A stretch of DNA of 64,000 nt from Neisseria subflava (GTDB taxonomy: Bacteria > Pseudomonadota > Gammaproteobacteria > Burkholderiales > Neisseriaceae): positions 1,426,001 to 1,490,000 of the forward strand of contig NZ_CP073117.1 of assembly GCF_024205745.1 (NCBI RefSeq), given 5' to 3'. The notes below the pieces were generated by a model, which saw nothing but the letters and a program-made list of their open reading frames with translations, searched no databases and had not been told where the DNA came from. Numbering within the stretch: position 1 is the first letter of the stretch; each line of letters begins with the position of its first letter. The position numbers and the translations under genes were made by a program. Positions 1 through 9,878 of the stretch are shown piece after piece.

Positions 1-220
1 AAAACCACGGTTTAGGTATAAACCACCAAAATAAATAGGCGGGCGTGATTAAGTCGTCACATTCTTCGGCACTCTCAATGTGATCGCACAATCCAAAGTT
101 AAAATAATCATTGACATTATGAAAGGGCGAATAGGCGAACATAAGTGCTATTGGCGTCACACAAATCAATGCAATGATAGCAATCCAAAAGAATGGTTTG
201 AGATATTTGAGTACAGTCAT
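1..220 (-). CDS. Partial membrane protein, unknown function (C-terminus outside window)
   Basis: An open frame reads leftwards from ATG at 218-220 through the window edge, giving 73 residues without a stop. It begins MTVLKYLKPFFWIAIIALIC, so residues about 7-30 form a membrane segment or uncleaved signal anchor. An acidic, cysteine-containing stretch follows (CDHIESAEECDD), then a tryptophan-rich hydrophobic part. The start lies 10 bases after the rnhA stop on the same strand, so co-transcription is likely. I do not recognise the family. The frame and hydrophobic start make a real gene likely, but only the N-terminus is visible. Confidence 0.55.
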   Translation of the reverse strand, partial: MTVLKYLKPFFWIAIIALICVTPIALMFAYSPFHNVNDYFNFGLCDHIESAEECDDLITPAYLFWWFIPKPWF

Positions 221-230
221 GGGTGAAGTG

Positions 231-668
231 TTATGCAAATTTTGCCGCCCCTTGATTGGCGAGCTCGTCGGCTTTTTCGTTTTCAGGGTGTCCGGCATGG
301 CCTTTTACCCAAGTCCAGCGGACATCGTGCTGTTGAACCAAACTATCCAGCTCTTTCCATAAATCGTCGTTTTTGACCGGTTTTTTGGCGGCGGTTTTCC
401 AGCCGTTTTTTTTCCAACCGTGTATCCAGCTTTCCATGCCGTTTTTGACGTATTGCGAGTCGGTGCAGATGACGACTTGGCAGCGGCGTTTTAAGGATTT
501 CAGTCCTTCGATGACGGCGGTCAGCTCCATGCGGTTGTTGGTGGTTTCGGCTTCGCCGCCGAACAATTCTTTTTCGTGTGTGCCGTAGCGCATAAATACA
601 CCCCAGCCGCCTGCGCCGGGGTTGCCTTTGCATGCGCCGTCTGTGTAGAGGTAAACGGGTTTATCCAT
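231..668 (-). CDS. rnhA: Ribonuclease HI
   Basis: Endonuclease that cuts the RNA strand of RNA-DNA hybrids, removing R-loops and primers in the cytoplasm. The 145-residue protein has the usual RNase HI length. It carries the acidic catalytic set: Asp10 in [12 protein letters not shown], the Glu of [10 protein letters not shown], the Asp of CTDSQYV and the Asp of [11 protein letters not shown] chose the start at MDKPVYLY (668) because homologues begin just before the first beta strand; an in-frame Met lies two codons upstream, and the longer frame has no family support. A single AG-type DUS sits just upstream at 707-718. Confidence 0.95.
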   Translation of the reverse strand: MDKPVYLYTDGACKGNPGAGGWGVFMRYGTHEKELFGGEAETTNNRMELTAVIEGLKSLKRRCQVVICTDSQYVKNGMESWIHGWKKNGWKTAAKKPVKNDDLWKELDSLVQQHDVRWTWVKGHAGHPENEKADELANQGAAKFA

Positions 669-786
669 GGGCATGTCTTTGTCGAATAAGGCGGTATCAT
701 AACATAAGGCCGTCTGAAATATCGGCAAATACGGTTTGCGCGTGTAAAATACCCTGACTTATCACTCGTATAGAAAGCAGGCAGAT

Positions 787-1176
787 ATGGGATTGTTCAG
801 CGGCCTTTTGGGCAATGCTTCGCAAAAAGACGCCGATGCGGTGGAACGCGATTTGGCGAATATCCTGATTGATGGCGAACAGGTAAAAATGGCATTCAGC
901 CTGGTGCGCGATTTGATTGTGTTTACCGAATATCGGCTGGTGTTGGTGGACAAGCAGGGGTTGACCGGTAAGAAAGTGTCTTACCGTTCGATTCCGTATC
1001 GTTCCGTGTCGCGCTTTTCGGTGGAAACCTCGGGTCATTTCGATTTGGATGCCGAGCTGAAGATTTGGGTTTCTTCCGGCGAAGCGCCGACCGAAACCTT
1101 GCAGTTTAAAAGCGACAAGAGCGTGATTGCCATTCAGAAAGCCTTGGCAGAAGCTGTGTTGAAACCGTCAAAATAG
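787..1176 (+). CDS. Bacterial PH-domain protein
   Basis: A 129-residue soluble protein matching the bacterial pleckstrin-homology fold family (PF08000-like). After a short amphipathic start (MGLFSGLLGNAS) comes a beta-rich core with the pattern LVRDLIVFTEYRLVLVDKQG and then YRSIPYRSVSRFSVE, typical of these domains. It ends in a helix (VIAIQKALAEAVLK). The biochemical role of the family is not established; membrane or protein binding is inferred from the fold. The gene ends 9 bases before the tehB-like start, so the two are probably one transcription unit. Confidence 0.8.
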   Translation: MGLFSGLLGNASQKDADAVERDLANILIDGEQVKMAFSLVRDLIVFTEYRLVLVDKQGLTGKKVSYRSIPYRSVSRFSVETSGHFDLDAELKIWVSSGEAPTETLQFKSDKSVIAIQKALAEAVLKPSK

Positions 1177-1185
1177 AAAGGAAAC

Positions 1186-2058
1186 ATGATGAGCGAACAG
1201 CAAGAATTGTTTTGTTATAAACAGATGCCGGTGTGGACGGCGGACGAGATTCCCGAAGCCTTGTTGTCCAAACACAATACCGCCGCCGGTACTTGGGGCT
1301 GCCTCAATGTCCTCCAAGGCCGTCTGAACTTCAATGAAGTGGACGAAGCAGGCAATATTACGGCCACGCACGAGCTGACGCCTGAAAGCGATGATTGGAT
1401 TATCCATCCGCAAGCATGGCACTTTATCGCGCCGCAAACGCAAGACACGGAAATTCAACTGTCGTTTTACTGCGAGGCGGCGGACTATTTCAATAAGAAA
1501 TACGGCATGAGCGCGACACATTCGGCCGTCCGCGCCGCCGAAGGCATCGTACCCGTCGGTAAGGTTTTGGATATGGGCTGCGGTCAGGGCCGCAATGCGC
1601 TGTATCTGGGTTTGAAAGGTTTTGACGTTACCGCTGTCGATAATAATCCCCATGCGGTTCAAAACGTGGAAGAGCTGGCGCGTATTGAAGAATTGAATGT
1701 CCGCGCGTTTGAATACGACCTCAACGCCGCCAATATTCAGGAAAACTTCGATTATATGGTGGCAACCGTGGTGTTTATGTTCTTGATGCCGCGTTACGTT
1801 CCTGACGTGATTGCCAACATGAAGGAACACACCAACCCCGGAGGCTACAACCTGATCGTTTCTGCGATGGATACGGAAGATTTCCCTTGTCCGATGCCGT
1901 TCCCGTTCAAGTTTGGAGAGGGTGAACTGCGCGAATACTATAAAGATTGGGAATTGGTGGAATACAAGGAAGAGCTGGGCTCGATGCACGCAAAAGACGA
2001 ATTCGGCAATCCGATTCAGTTTAAATTTGTTACCATGCTGGCGAAGAAACCGGAATAA
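1186..2058 (+). CDS. tehB: TehB-type SAM-dependent methyltransferase
   Basis: Members of this family methylate or otherwise detoxify tellurite and related chalcogen oxyanions using S-adenosylmethionine. Residues about 1-100 form the cupin-like N-terminal domain of the long (Haemophilus-type) TehB, and residues about 105-285 the Rossmann methyltransferase, with motif I VLDMGCGQGRNALYL near 128-142. The length of 290 fits the long form (about 286) rather than the short E. coli TehB. AAAGGAAAC precedes the tandem ATGs at 1186 and 1189, and either may start translation. A DUS hairpin terminator follows at 2073-2107. The physiological substrate in Neisseria is unknown. Confidence 0.88.
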   Translation: MMSEQQELFCYKQMPVWTADEIPEALLSKHNTAAGTWGCLNVLQGRLNFNEVDEAGNITATHELTPESDDWIIHPQAWHFIAPQTQDTEIQLSFYCEAADYFNKKYGMSATHSAVRAAEGIVPVGKVLDMGCGQGRNALYLGLKGFDVTAVDNNPHAVQNVEELARIEELNVRAFEYDLNAANIQENFDYMVATVVFMFLMPRYVPDVIANMKEHTNPGGYNLIVSAMDTEDFPCPMPFPFKFGEGELREYYKDWELVEYKEELGSMHAKDEFGNPIQFKFVTMLAKKPE

Positions 2059-2072
2059 AGGTTTTACCGTAA

Positions 2073-2107
2073 AAAGGCCGTCTGAATTCAGTTTTCAGAC
2101 GGCCTTT
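2073..2107. terminator. DUS inverted-pair terminator between tehB and the GNAT gene
   Basis: AAAGGCCGTCTGAA and its inverse TTCAGACGGCCTTT lie 5 bases apart, forming a hairpin between two convergent genes. A poly-A/poly-T flank lets it work in both directions. Confidence 0.85.
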
Positions 2108-2114
2108 GTCGTCA

Positions 2115-2615
2115 TCAATCCACAATTCTTTTACCCAAAATCACCACGTCTGCCAACATGGTTTCCAAATCGCAGACTTGCGGCAGCCGCCCCCATTCTT
2201 CAAATCCGAAACGGTGAAACAGGTTCAGGCTCGGATAGTTGTGGCCGAACACAGGCGCGATGACGTTGCGGATGCCTAAGGACGGCGCGCGTTCAAGCAT
2301 ATGCCGCAACAGGATTTTGCCCACGCCTGCGCCGCGCATATCGTGGCGGACATAAACACTGACTTCCGCGCTGATGTGGTAGGCGTAGCGCGGATGGTAG
2401 TCGCTGAAACTGCCCCAGGCCAATACGGTGCCGTCGGCATCGTAAAGGGCGTAGATCGGGCGTTTGTCCGTGTGTGCGGCAAACCACATTTCGCGTTCGG
2501 CAACAGTGGTCGGCGACAAATCGGCCGTGGATTGGCGCGTGGCCACGGTGCTGTTGTAAATATCGACGATGGCAGACAAGTCTTGGCGCAGGGCAGGGCG
2601 GATGGTGTATTGCAT
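2115..2615 (-). CDS. GNAT acetyltransferase, phosphinothricin-acetyltransferase-like
   Basis: A 166-residue acyl-CoA-dependent N-acetyltransferase. It has the order typical of the YncA/Pat subfamily: MQYTIRPALRQDLSAIVDIYN at the start, the central strand YHISAEVSVYVR, the CoA-binding loop RGAGVGK (94-100), then NVIAPVFGHNYPSLNLFHRFGFEEWG. Family members acetylate amino-acid analogues such as methionine sulfone or phosphinothricin; the true substrate here cannot be read from sequence. It converges with tehB and shares its terminator. Confidence 0.85.
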   Translation of the reverse strand: MQYTIRPALRQDLSAIVDIYNSTVATRQSTADLSPTTVAEREMWFAAHTDKRPIYALYDADGTVLAWGSFSDYHPRYAYHISAEVSVYVRHDMRGAGVGKILLRHMLERAPSLGIRNVIAPVFGHNYPSLNLFHRFGFEEWGRLPQVCDLETMLADVVILGKRIVD

Positions 2616-2628
2616 TTCAGACGGCCTG

Positions 2629-3165
2629 TTATTGAATCAGTTTGGAAATAGTCTTAAAGGCCGGATGTTTGGCATCGCCGAGCAGTTGGAACAAAATACT
2701 TTCGACATTGGAAATGATAATGCCCTGACGGCTCAGTTGCGCCAAACCATTGTCGCGGTTGGCTGTTGTGCGCGAGGCGGTGCATTCAAAAGGCAGGGAT
2801 ACGGCGTAACCTTGCGCTTTCAAATCCAAGGCCGTCTGAAGCATACAGATATGCGCTTCCGCACCCACCAAAATAACGTTTTTGATGTCGTTTTTGCGTA
2901 AAATTTCCTGAATTTCAGGTAAAAACGCCGAAAATCGGGTTTTCTCGACAACGGGCATACCTTCGGGCAAAAGCAACGATACAGCGGATACGGTGTTGCC
3001 CAAACCTTTCGGATATTGTTCGGTTACGGCAAAGGGTACGTCCAAAGCCGTCAAACCTTGAATCAGCAGGCGGCAGCGTTCCACCATTTCGTCCGCGCCG
3101 GAAAGGGCGGGCAGCAGGCGTTCTTGAATATCGACAATCAGACAAAGCGTATTTTTGGGGTTCAT
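2629..3165 (-). CDS. Isochorismatase-family cysteine hydrolase
   Basis: A 178-residue cytoplasmic hydrolase of the isochorismatase/nicotinamidase superfamily (YcaC-like). The catalytic triad is visible: Asp12 in IVDIQERLLP, Lys75 in VEKTRFSAF and Cys107 in GAEAHICMLQTA. Substrates vary widely in this family, so I assign none. The start MNPKNTLCLI (3165) is chosen because AAAGGAAAAG precedes it; a longer frame upstream passes through a DUS and has no family support. It lies 13 bases before the GNAT gene and is probably co-transcribed with it. Confidence 0.85.
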   Translation of the reverse strand: MNPKNTLCLIVDIQERLLPALSGADEMVERCRLLIQGLTALDVPFAVTEQYPKGLGNTVSAVSLLLPEGMPVVEKTRFSAFLPEIQEILRKNDIKNVILVGAEAHICMLQTALDLKAQGYAVSLPFECTASRTTANRDNGLAQLSRQGIIISNVESILFQLLGDAKHPAFKTISKLIQ

Positions 3166-3294
3166 GGCTTTTCCTTTCAGACGGCCTTTACAGCAAAATC
3201 GTTGAATCAGAATGCAATCATATAACAAGCCGCTGGAAAAGTATTGCAGCTTGCCCTGTTTTAAAGCCCGAAATTCTTTTAAAATACCGCCTGA

Positions 3295-5037
<1,743 letters not shown>

Positions 5038-5057
5038 GTTTTTGAATAAAAACGATG

Positions 5058-5107
5058 AAAGGCCGTCTAAAACTTTGCGGGTCGCAAGGTTTCAGACGGC
5101 CTTTTTT
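5058..5107. terminator. DUS-based terminator after argS
   Basis: A long stem with left arm AAGGCCGTCTAAAA (one base off the DUS) and right arm TTTCAGACGGCCTTTTTT, with an inner GCGGGTCGC loop. A T-run ends it on the plus strand. Confidence 0.8.
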
Positions 5108-5194
5108 ATGCTTTGAAAAATATTGTGATGCCGTTGATTTTGAGCCTAAGCGGTTTTGAATTTGCTCAGGTAATGCGTTCAGACGGCCTTGTCT

Positions 5195-5551
5195 TTATTT
5201 CAAATTGCTTGCCAACAACCAAGCCTGTGCTTCGGTGGCATCGCTGAAGTATTTTGGGTGTTGGTTGGTCAGGAGGCTGGAAAGGCGCGCGCCGAGTTTG
5301 ATCCAGATGTCGTCGGTAATAACGGCAACGCGGCCGAAGTCGGTTTCATGTTGGTTGAGGAATTTGATTTGCTCGACCGCCATATCGATGGTGAAGTCTT
5401 TCAGCATGGACAAGTCCAACAGGATGTCGGGCAGATGAACTTTTTGCTTTGCGGCCAACAAGGCTTCTTCCAATTGGCGGAAATCGTCCAAAGTGAACTC
5501 ATTGTACAGCGCTACGTTCAAGCCGTAAGATTGTTCGCGGATGGAAATCAT
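5195..5551 (-). CDS. STAS/SpoIIAA-like domain protein
   Basis: A 118-residue soluble alpha/beta protein resembling the SpoIIAA-like/SEC14-STAS family. It starts MISIREQSYGLNVALYNEFT, has the strand LPDILLDLSMLKDFT, a helix carrying IKFLNQHE, and ends with FSDATEAQAWLLASNLK. Such proteins are thought to bind small ligands or partner proteins; no enzyme motif is visible. A good Shine-Dalgarno (AAGGAGAA) precedes the ATG at 5551. It lies 18 bases downstream of the EamA transporter gene on the same strand, probably in one operon. Confidence 0.75.
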   Translation of the reverse strand: MISIREQSYGLNVALYNEFTLDDFRQLEEALLAAKQKVHLPDILLDLSMLKDFTIDMAVEQIKFLNQHETDFGRVAVITDDIWIKLGARLSSLLTNQHPKYFSDATEAQAWLLASNLK

Positions 5552-5569
5552 GGTGTTCTCCTTGTTAAA

Positions 5570-6460
5570 TTATTGCTTCATCAGAAATTTTTTGATTGAG
5601 GCCGGAGTAAAACTGCTGAACACGCCGCCTGCAACAATGATAACCATGCCGGCGGCTTCCTGCCAAGTGATTTTATCTCCGAAAAGCAGTACGCCGGACA
5701 GGGCGGAGAAAACGACGGTCAGGTAAGAAAGCGAGGCAACGGTAAATTTCTTGCCAACCTTATAGGCGCGGGTCATGGCCAGTTGGGCAATCATGGCGGA
5801 GATGCCGATGCCGGCCAGATAGGGCAGGGAAGACGCGGTCAGCGGATGCCAGCCGGTAAAGCAGCTCCAAATGGCGGACATAATCAGGCCGGTAAGCGAG
5901 AGGTAAAACACCACGCGCCAGCCCGGTTCGCCTAAAAGCGAGAGTTCGCGCACCTGTAAATATGCCCAGCCCGACATGGCGCCACCTGCCAAACTGACCA
6001 GCGCGGCAAATTCCTGTCCGCCTTGAAAAGATGGATTGAGCAACAGGATAACGCCGATAAAGCCCATAACCAGAATGGCTTGGGTATAAAGCGTAATTCG
6101 TTCTTTTAAAATGAAAAATGAAAAGATGGCAAGCCAGATGGAGGAGGTGTAGTTGAGCGTGACGCCTGTTGCCAGCGGCAGATGTATGACGGAATAAAGC
6201 GTGCACATCATGGCAAGCGTGCCGATGACGCTGCGGTTGAGATGGGTTTTCCAATGCGGCGTGGAAAATGTGTTGCCTTGCGCTTTGGCCATGATGCCTA
6301 AGAACAGGGTGGAGACCAGCATGCGCCAAAAGACCAGCTCGCCGCTGGAAAAGCCGAAATGTGTAGAGGCGGCTTTGACGGAGAGGTTCATGACGGTAAA
6401 GCCGAGCGCGGCAATAACCACCCATGCTGAGCCGAGCGGATCTTTTCTGATGGTTTCCAT
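5570..6460 (-). CDS. EamA/DMT-superfamily transporter (RhaT/YdcZ-like)
   Basis: A 296-residue inner-membrane protein with about ten hydrophobic helices arranged as two repeats of the EamA domain (about 10-140 and 155-285), as in drug/metabolite transporters. The second repeat holds the typical pattern MIAQLAMTRAYKVG...SLSYLTVVFSALSGVLLFGD. Export of amino acids or metabolites is the usual role; the substrate is unknown. A DUS hairpin lies upstream in the divergent region. Confidence 0.85.
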   Translation of the reverse strand: METIRKDPLGSAWVVIAALGFTVMNLSVKAASTHFGFSSGELVFWRMLVSTLFLGIMAKAQGNTFSTPHWKTHLNRSVIGTLAMMCTLYSVIHLPLATGVTLNYTSSIWLAIFSFFILKERITLYTQAILVMGFIGVILLLNPSFQGGQEFAALVSLAGGAMSGWAYLQVRELSLLGEPGWRVVFYLSLTGLIMSAIWSCFTGWHPLTASSLPYLAGIGISAMIAQLAMTRAYKVGKKFTVASLSYLTVVFSALSGVLLFGDKITWQEAAGMVIIVAGGVFSSFTPASIKKFLMKQ

Positions 6461-6514
6461 TTGATGGGTATGTAAAGCGATTTTATTAATAAGAAAATAT
6501 TATACAGGTCAATC

Positions 6515-6556
6515 AGGCCGTCTGAAAAATATCGTTGGGTTTCAGACGGCCTTTTT
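6515..6556. repeat. DUS inverted pair between divergent genes
   Basis: AGGCCGTCTGAA and TTTCAGACGGCCT are paired over a 17-base loop and followed by T5. It sits between the divergent EamA and cupin genes, so it terminates neither of them; it may shield each promoter from read-through or serve only in DNA uptake. Confidence 0.7.
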
Positions 6557-6634
6557 ATTAGGAAATGAGAATTGTTATTGAATAATAAAGTGGGTTTTTA
6601 TAGAATGGAAGCCCTGTTTTAAGAAAGGCTTGTC

Positions 6635-6982
6635 ATGAAAGTATCTAATATTCCTGCTGTATTGCTGTCTGCTTTGTTTTCCATTGCCGTTTCTGCCGCG
6701 CCTTTGGGAGAGGTTTCTTCCGAAAACGGTAAAATTTTCAGCGGCGAAAATTACATGGTTGTTAAGAAAGACATGAAGAAAGGGGAGCAAATTAAGCCGC
6801 ACGATCATCCGGGTTTTAAAACGCTGATTTTTGCTGTTGGAAAAGGAAGCTTTGACGTGACGTTAAATCAGACTGAAAAACATACTGTCGGCGCAGGATC
6901 GGTGTTGAGGTTTGGCGGCGATGCAGTGATTGAGGCAGTTGCAACCGAAGATGCGGATGTGGCAATTACTTTGATTAAGTAA
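6635..6982 (+). CDS. Small exported cupin-domain protein
   Basis: A 115-residue protein with a cleavable signal peptide (cleavage near SVSAAP, residue 21-22) followed by a single cupin barrel. The metal-ligand motif is partly visible as IKPHDHPGFKTLIFAVGKGSF (two His), and the second motif is GAGSVLRFGGDAVIEAV. The periplasmic location is inferred from the signal. Function unknown; similar single-cupin proteins bind a metal or small ligand. AAGAAAGG precedes the ATG. A DUS terminator follows. Confidence 0.75.
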   Translation: MKVSNIPAVLLSALFSIAVSAAPLGEVSSENGKIFSGENYMVVKKDMKKGEQIKPHDHPGFKTLIFAVGKGSFDVTLNQTEKHTVGAGSVLRFGGDAVIEAVATEDADVAITLIK

Positions 6983-6995
6983 ACCGATAGATGAT

Positions 6996-7033
6996 AAAAG
7001 GCCGTCTGAAAAATGATGTTTCAGACGGCCTTG
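6996..7033. terminator. DUS terminator between cupin and CPBP genes
   Basis: AAAAGGCCGTCTGAA pairs with TTCAGACGGCCTT across an 8-base loop, between convergent genes. Confidence 0.85.
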
Positions 7034-7055
7034 TTTATTCAGTCAACTATTGCCA

Positions 7056-7808
7056 TTAAGCGCAAATCAAATAGATGAAGCCGGAGCCGAAGATATCTGC
7101 CAAGGCGTGAATCAGGAAAAACGGCAGCAGGTTTTTGACTTTGTATTTGTAGAAGAAGTAGTACATCAAGCCGAAAACAACGCCGATAACGGTCGCCCAA
7201 AGCATACCTTGATAAGTATGGAAGGAGACGCGCACCAAGGTCGAATAGGCCAATGCCTGCCATTTGTATTTGTCTTCCACGCAGGTTAAAAGGCCGAGGA
7301 AACAGAATTCTTCGTAAAAGCCGTTTAAAAGGCCGTAGAGGATGGCCATCGGCGCAAGGGCGGCGAATTTGTCGAAGATGGATAATGGTTTGATGTATTG
7401 AAAGATTTCAGTGGTGAAGTAATTGTAGCCGCCGCTTAACGAAGTTACCGCATCGGCGGTCAGACCCATCAGGATAAAAATCACAGGCGTCCAAAACAAT
7501 ACGCCTAAATTAAAGCGAATCGGCAACTGTTTAAAGTCGAAACGGCGGATAACGAGGTAAATCAGAGCAATAGCAAGCAGCGTCAACTGCAGGCTCATGT
7601 TTTCAGAATAAGCCACGCCGGTTACCGCAGTATCGCGCACTTCTTCGGTAGCAGAGGCTGTTTCTACTTGCGGCATCAGGCTGGCGATATAAAGTTGGGT
7701 AGAACGGTAGGCAAATTGACCGAACAGGATGGCGGTCACAATCAACATGTCAAACCAGCGCAGATAGCGCAAAGGCTCTTTAGGGCGGATGGCTGCGAGT
7801 ATGCTCAT
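7056..7808 (-). CDS. CPBP-family intramembrane protein (Abi/CAAX protease-like)
   Basis: A 250-residue polytopic inner-membrane protein. After two N-terminal helices and a periplasmic loop come the CPBP signature elements: a glutamate pair in GFYEEFCFLGLL (about residue 165) and the later SFHTYQG histidine motif. Members are glutamic-type intramembrane proteases or bacteriocin-immunity relatives. The usual EExxxR motif reads EEFCFL here, with Leu where Arg is expected, so activity is uncertain. It is convergent with the cupin gene and divergent from the DUF350 gene. Confidence 0.8.
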   Translation of the reverse strand: MSILAAIRPKEPLRYLRWFDMLIVTAILFGQFAYRSTQLYIASLMPQVETASATEEVRDTAVTGVAYSENMSLQLTLLAIALIYLVIRRFDFKQLPIRFNLGVLFWTPVIFILMGLTADAVTSLSGGYNYFTTEIFQYIKPLSIFDKFAALAPMAILYGLLNGFYEEFCFLGLLTCVEDKYKWQALAYSTLVRVSFHTYQGMLWATVIGVVFGLMYYFFYKYKVKNLLPFFLIHALADIFGSGFIYLICA

Positions 7809-8013
7809 ATTCTTCTCTTTGCTCTAATAAATAGCGGTGCGCAATAGTTACATAAATATACAAAAATCGTCAACAATTATCACAATAAAACATAAATTAA
7901 AAATCAGACCGTTTCAGACGGCCTGAAGCGCTTCTAAAAATACCATATTTTCCGAAGGGTTTATCTTCAAAAATATGGCATAATCACTTTATTGCAAACC
8001 AAGGAATCTTATC

Positions 8014-8412
8014 GTGAGTCTTTCTCTGTCCCAATATCTGCTTTACCTGCAATATATGTTGGCAGGTATCGCAATGACTGTAGTTTTCGGTGCCGTATAT
8101 TTGCGGATTACCCCCGTCGAAGAATTGCGCCTGATTAAAAACGGCAACCTTGCCTGCGCCTTATCGTTTGGTGGCGCGTTAGTCGGTTTCTGTCTGACGC
8201 TTGCCTCAAGTATTGCCCACAGTGTCAGCTTCATCGATTTTATCCTATGGGGATTTGCCGCAGCAGTGATTCAGATTTTTGTCTATTTCGCTGCAACAAT
8301 GATGATTAAAGGCGCTACCGCAGAACTCATTGGTAATAATGTCGCCGTCGGTGCGTTGTTTGGCGCAGTGTCTATCTCGATTGGCATTTTGAACGCTGCT
8401 TGCTTAACTTGA
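8014..8412 (+). CDS. DUF350-family membrane protein
   Basis: A 132-residue protein of about four transmembrane helices with the repeated half-pattern of DUF350: IAMTVVFGAVYLRITPVEELRLIKNGN followed by SFGGALVGFCLTLASSIAHS, then a second copy with ATMMIKGATAELIGNNVAVG...GILNA. Translation starts at GTG 8014; AAGGAATC provides the Shine-Dalgarno. DUF350 proteins are known as neighbours of DUF4178, SPFH/PspA and polyamine-related genes, and such a cluster lies 1.5 kb downstream on the same strand, separated by an outer-membrane protein gene. Molecular function is unknown. Confidence 0.8.
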   Translation: MSLSLSQYLLYLQYMLAGIAMTVVFGAVYLRITPVEELRLIKNGNLACALSFGGALVGFCLTLASSIAHSVSFIDFILWGFAAAVIQIFVYFAATMMIKGATAELIGNNVAVGALFGAVSISIGILNAACLT

Positions 8413-8550
8413 TTTTGATGGTCGGTTGGATAGCAAAAGATGTGCTTATCCTAATTCTTACCTGGAAAAATTATCGGTAGATTTTTTTGACTGATAAGGT
8501 CTTATGTCTGACGTTATTAGCGTAATGGTGAGATTTGGTAAGTATCAAAA

Positions 8551-8589
8551 AATTCAGACGGCCTGTTATATACAAGGCCGTCTGAAATG
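8551..8589. terminator. DUS inverted pair between DUF350 and outer-membrane protein genes
   Basis: ATTCAGACGGCCT and AGGCCGTCTGAAAT are inverted over a short AT-rich loop, between convergent genes; likely a bidirectional terminator. Confidence 0.75.
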
Positions 8590-8613
8590 TTTTAACTGCG
8601 TAAGTTCGCTAAA

Positions 8614-9444
8614 TTAGAACGAGTATTGCAATCTTATGCCTGTTTCACGAGTGCGGTTTTTAGGTTCGATCGCGCCCAATTGAATGAAGCCATAGTCTTC
8701 TGTAACGGTGAAGTTTGAATCTTTAACTTTCCAGCCACGATAGAACGGGGTCAGGGTGATTTTAGAACCGTTAGCGAATTTTTTAGATACAGGTACTTCC
8801 ACCTCGATACCTTGTCCACCACCTTGTTTCATTCTGGTTTCTTCTCGATTTGGTTCGTAAGAATACTGGCGGCCTTTCACGGCACGATTGTAAGCAATAC
8901 GAGGAGCAATCTCAAAGTTTGCAGGAAGGGCAACATTTACACCGGCATTGATTTGCGCATATGTGGTTCGGTTTTTGCGGTCATAATCATCAGGATCGAC
9001 GCGTCGGCTCAAATCTCTCAGAACACGGTGTCCCAAGCCTGCACCGGCAGTCAGGCTAAAGCGATCGTTAATCGGATGTGTATATTCATATAAGGCACGG
9101 ATATCGTATGCACGGCGTGGGGCATCTTTGAGTGTGGCAGAACCATAACCTGTGGATTCACCAAATCCATTTTGGAAACTTCCTGTGTAATCTGATTTAC
9201 CGCGGGAATAACGGCCTTCCAATTTCGCTGCATGGCGATCGTTGAAACGGTATTTAACCCCCGCATTAATAGACCACAGGTTGCCTTTTTGTTGCATTAT
9301 TCGGCTACCATCTTGTTCATATTCGCGATAGGTTTCGTTGTAATATTCGCTGCCAACGGTAAATTCAACAGGGCGGGCAGCCTGTGCGCCTACTGCAGCA
9401 GACAGTGCCAATACAGCAAGACAGAAATGAGCAGAATTTTTCAT
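8614..9444 (-). CDS. Outer-membrane beta-barrel protein
   Basis: A 276-residue exported protein. The signal peptide runs MKNSAHFCLAVLALSAAVGAQA, with cleavage about residue 22. The rest alternates short amphipathic strands (INAGVKYRF, AAKLEGRYSRG, DIRALYEYTHP, FSLTAGAGLGHRV, YAQINAGVNVAL) and ends in RLQYSF, an aromatic C-terminal residue as required for BAM assembly. About 12 strands are plausible. No known adhesin or porin motif is visible. The start at 9444 is chosen for the AAAAGGAATTT Shine-Dalgarno and the signal peptide. It separates the DUF350 gene from the SPFH cluster and is on the opposite strand. Confidence 0.75.
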   Translation of the reverse strand: MKNSAHFCLAVLALSAAVGAQAARPVEFTVGSEYYNETYREYEQDGSRIMQQKGNLWSINAGVKYRFNDRHAAKLEGRYSRGKSDYTGSFQNGFGESTGYGSATLKDAPRRAYDIRALYEYTHPINDRFSLTAGAGLGHRVLRDLSRRVDPDDYDRKNRTTYAQINAGVNVALPANFEIAPRIAYNRAVKGRQYSYEPNREETRMKQGGGQGIEVEVPVSKKFANGSKITLTPFYRGWKVKDSNFTVTEDYGFIQLGAIEPKNRTRETGIRLQYSF

Positions 9445-9878
9445 GTAAATTCCTTTTACTTTGTGAAAATCAGTGTGATAATTTAGTGATATAGCATGGT
9501 GGATTTTATAGTATTTAATGAATATTAACAATGCCGTTGGGGTAATATGTTGACTGTTTGGTGTGTTATTTAATGATTTACCGCAAGTATTTGTCTTTTT
9601 TATGAGACAGTGCAGATAAAAAGTCTGGAAATAGTGTAAAACTAAGGCAATATAAAGTCTAATTTTGAAGCCTGTTGGTATGTTAATGTTTCTAGGTAGG
9701 CTAGTTGGTTTAACAGTAAAAGCACATACGGCTGCTTACTCTATTTTCATACATAAAGACATTTTGAATGTTCATATTATATGACATTCTATTTATATAA
9801 AATAAGCGATATAACCGGCCAGGTAAATTGACCTGACTGCCCATAAGTCATCCCTTCTTCTTCAAATAAGGAACTGCG
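9445..9878. other. AT-rich intergenic region between outer-membrane protein and SPFH genes
   Basis: 434 bases of AT-rich DNA holding the divergent promoters of both neighbours. I find no DUS and no credible ORF. A weak sigma70-like -35 (TTGAAT near 9764) with AT-rich downstream bases could serve the SPFH gene, but I cannot define a -10 with confidence. Confidence 0.4.

Noticed and set aside
9490-9540. Possible Correia repeat end (TATAG and GGATT)
   Set aside because: No paired ends or conserved Correia core; only scattered short matches in AT-rich DNA.
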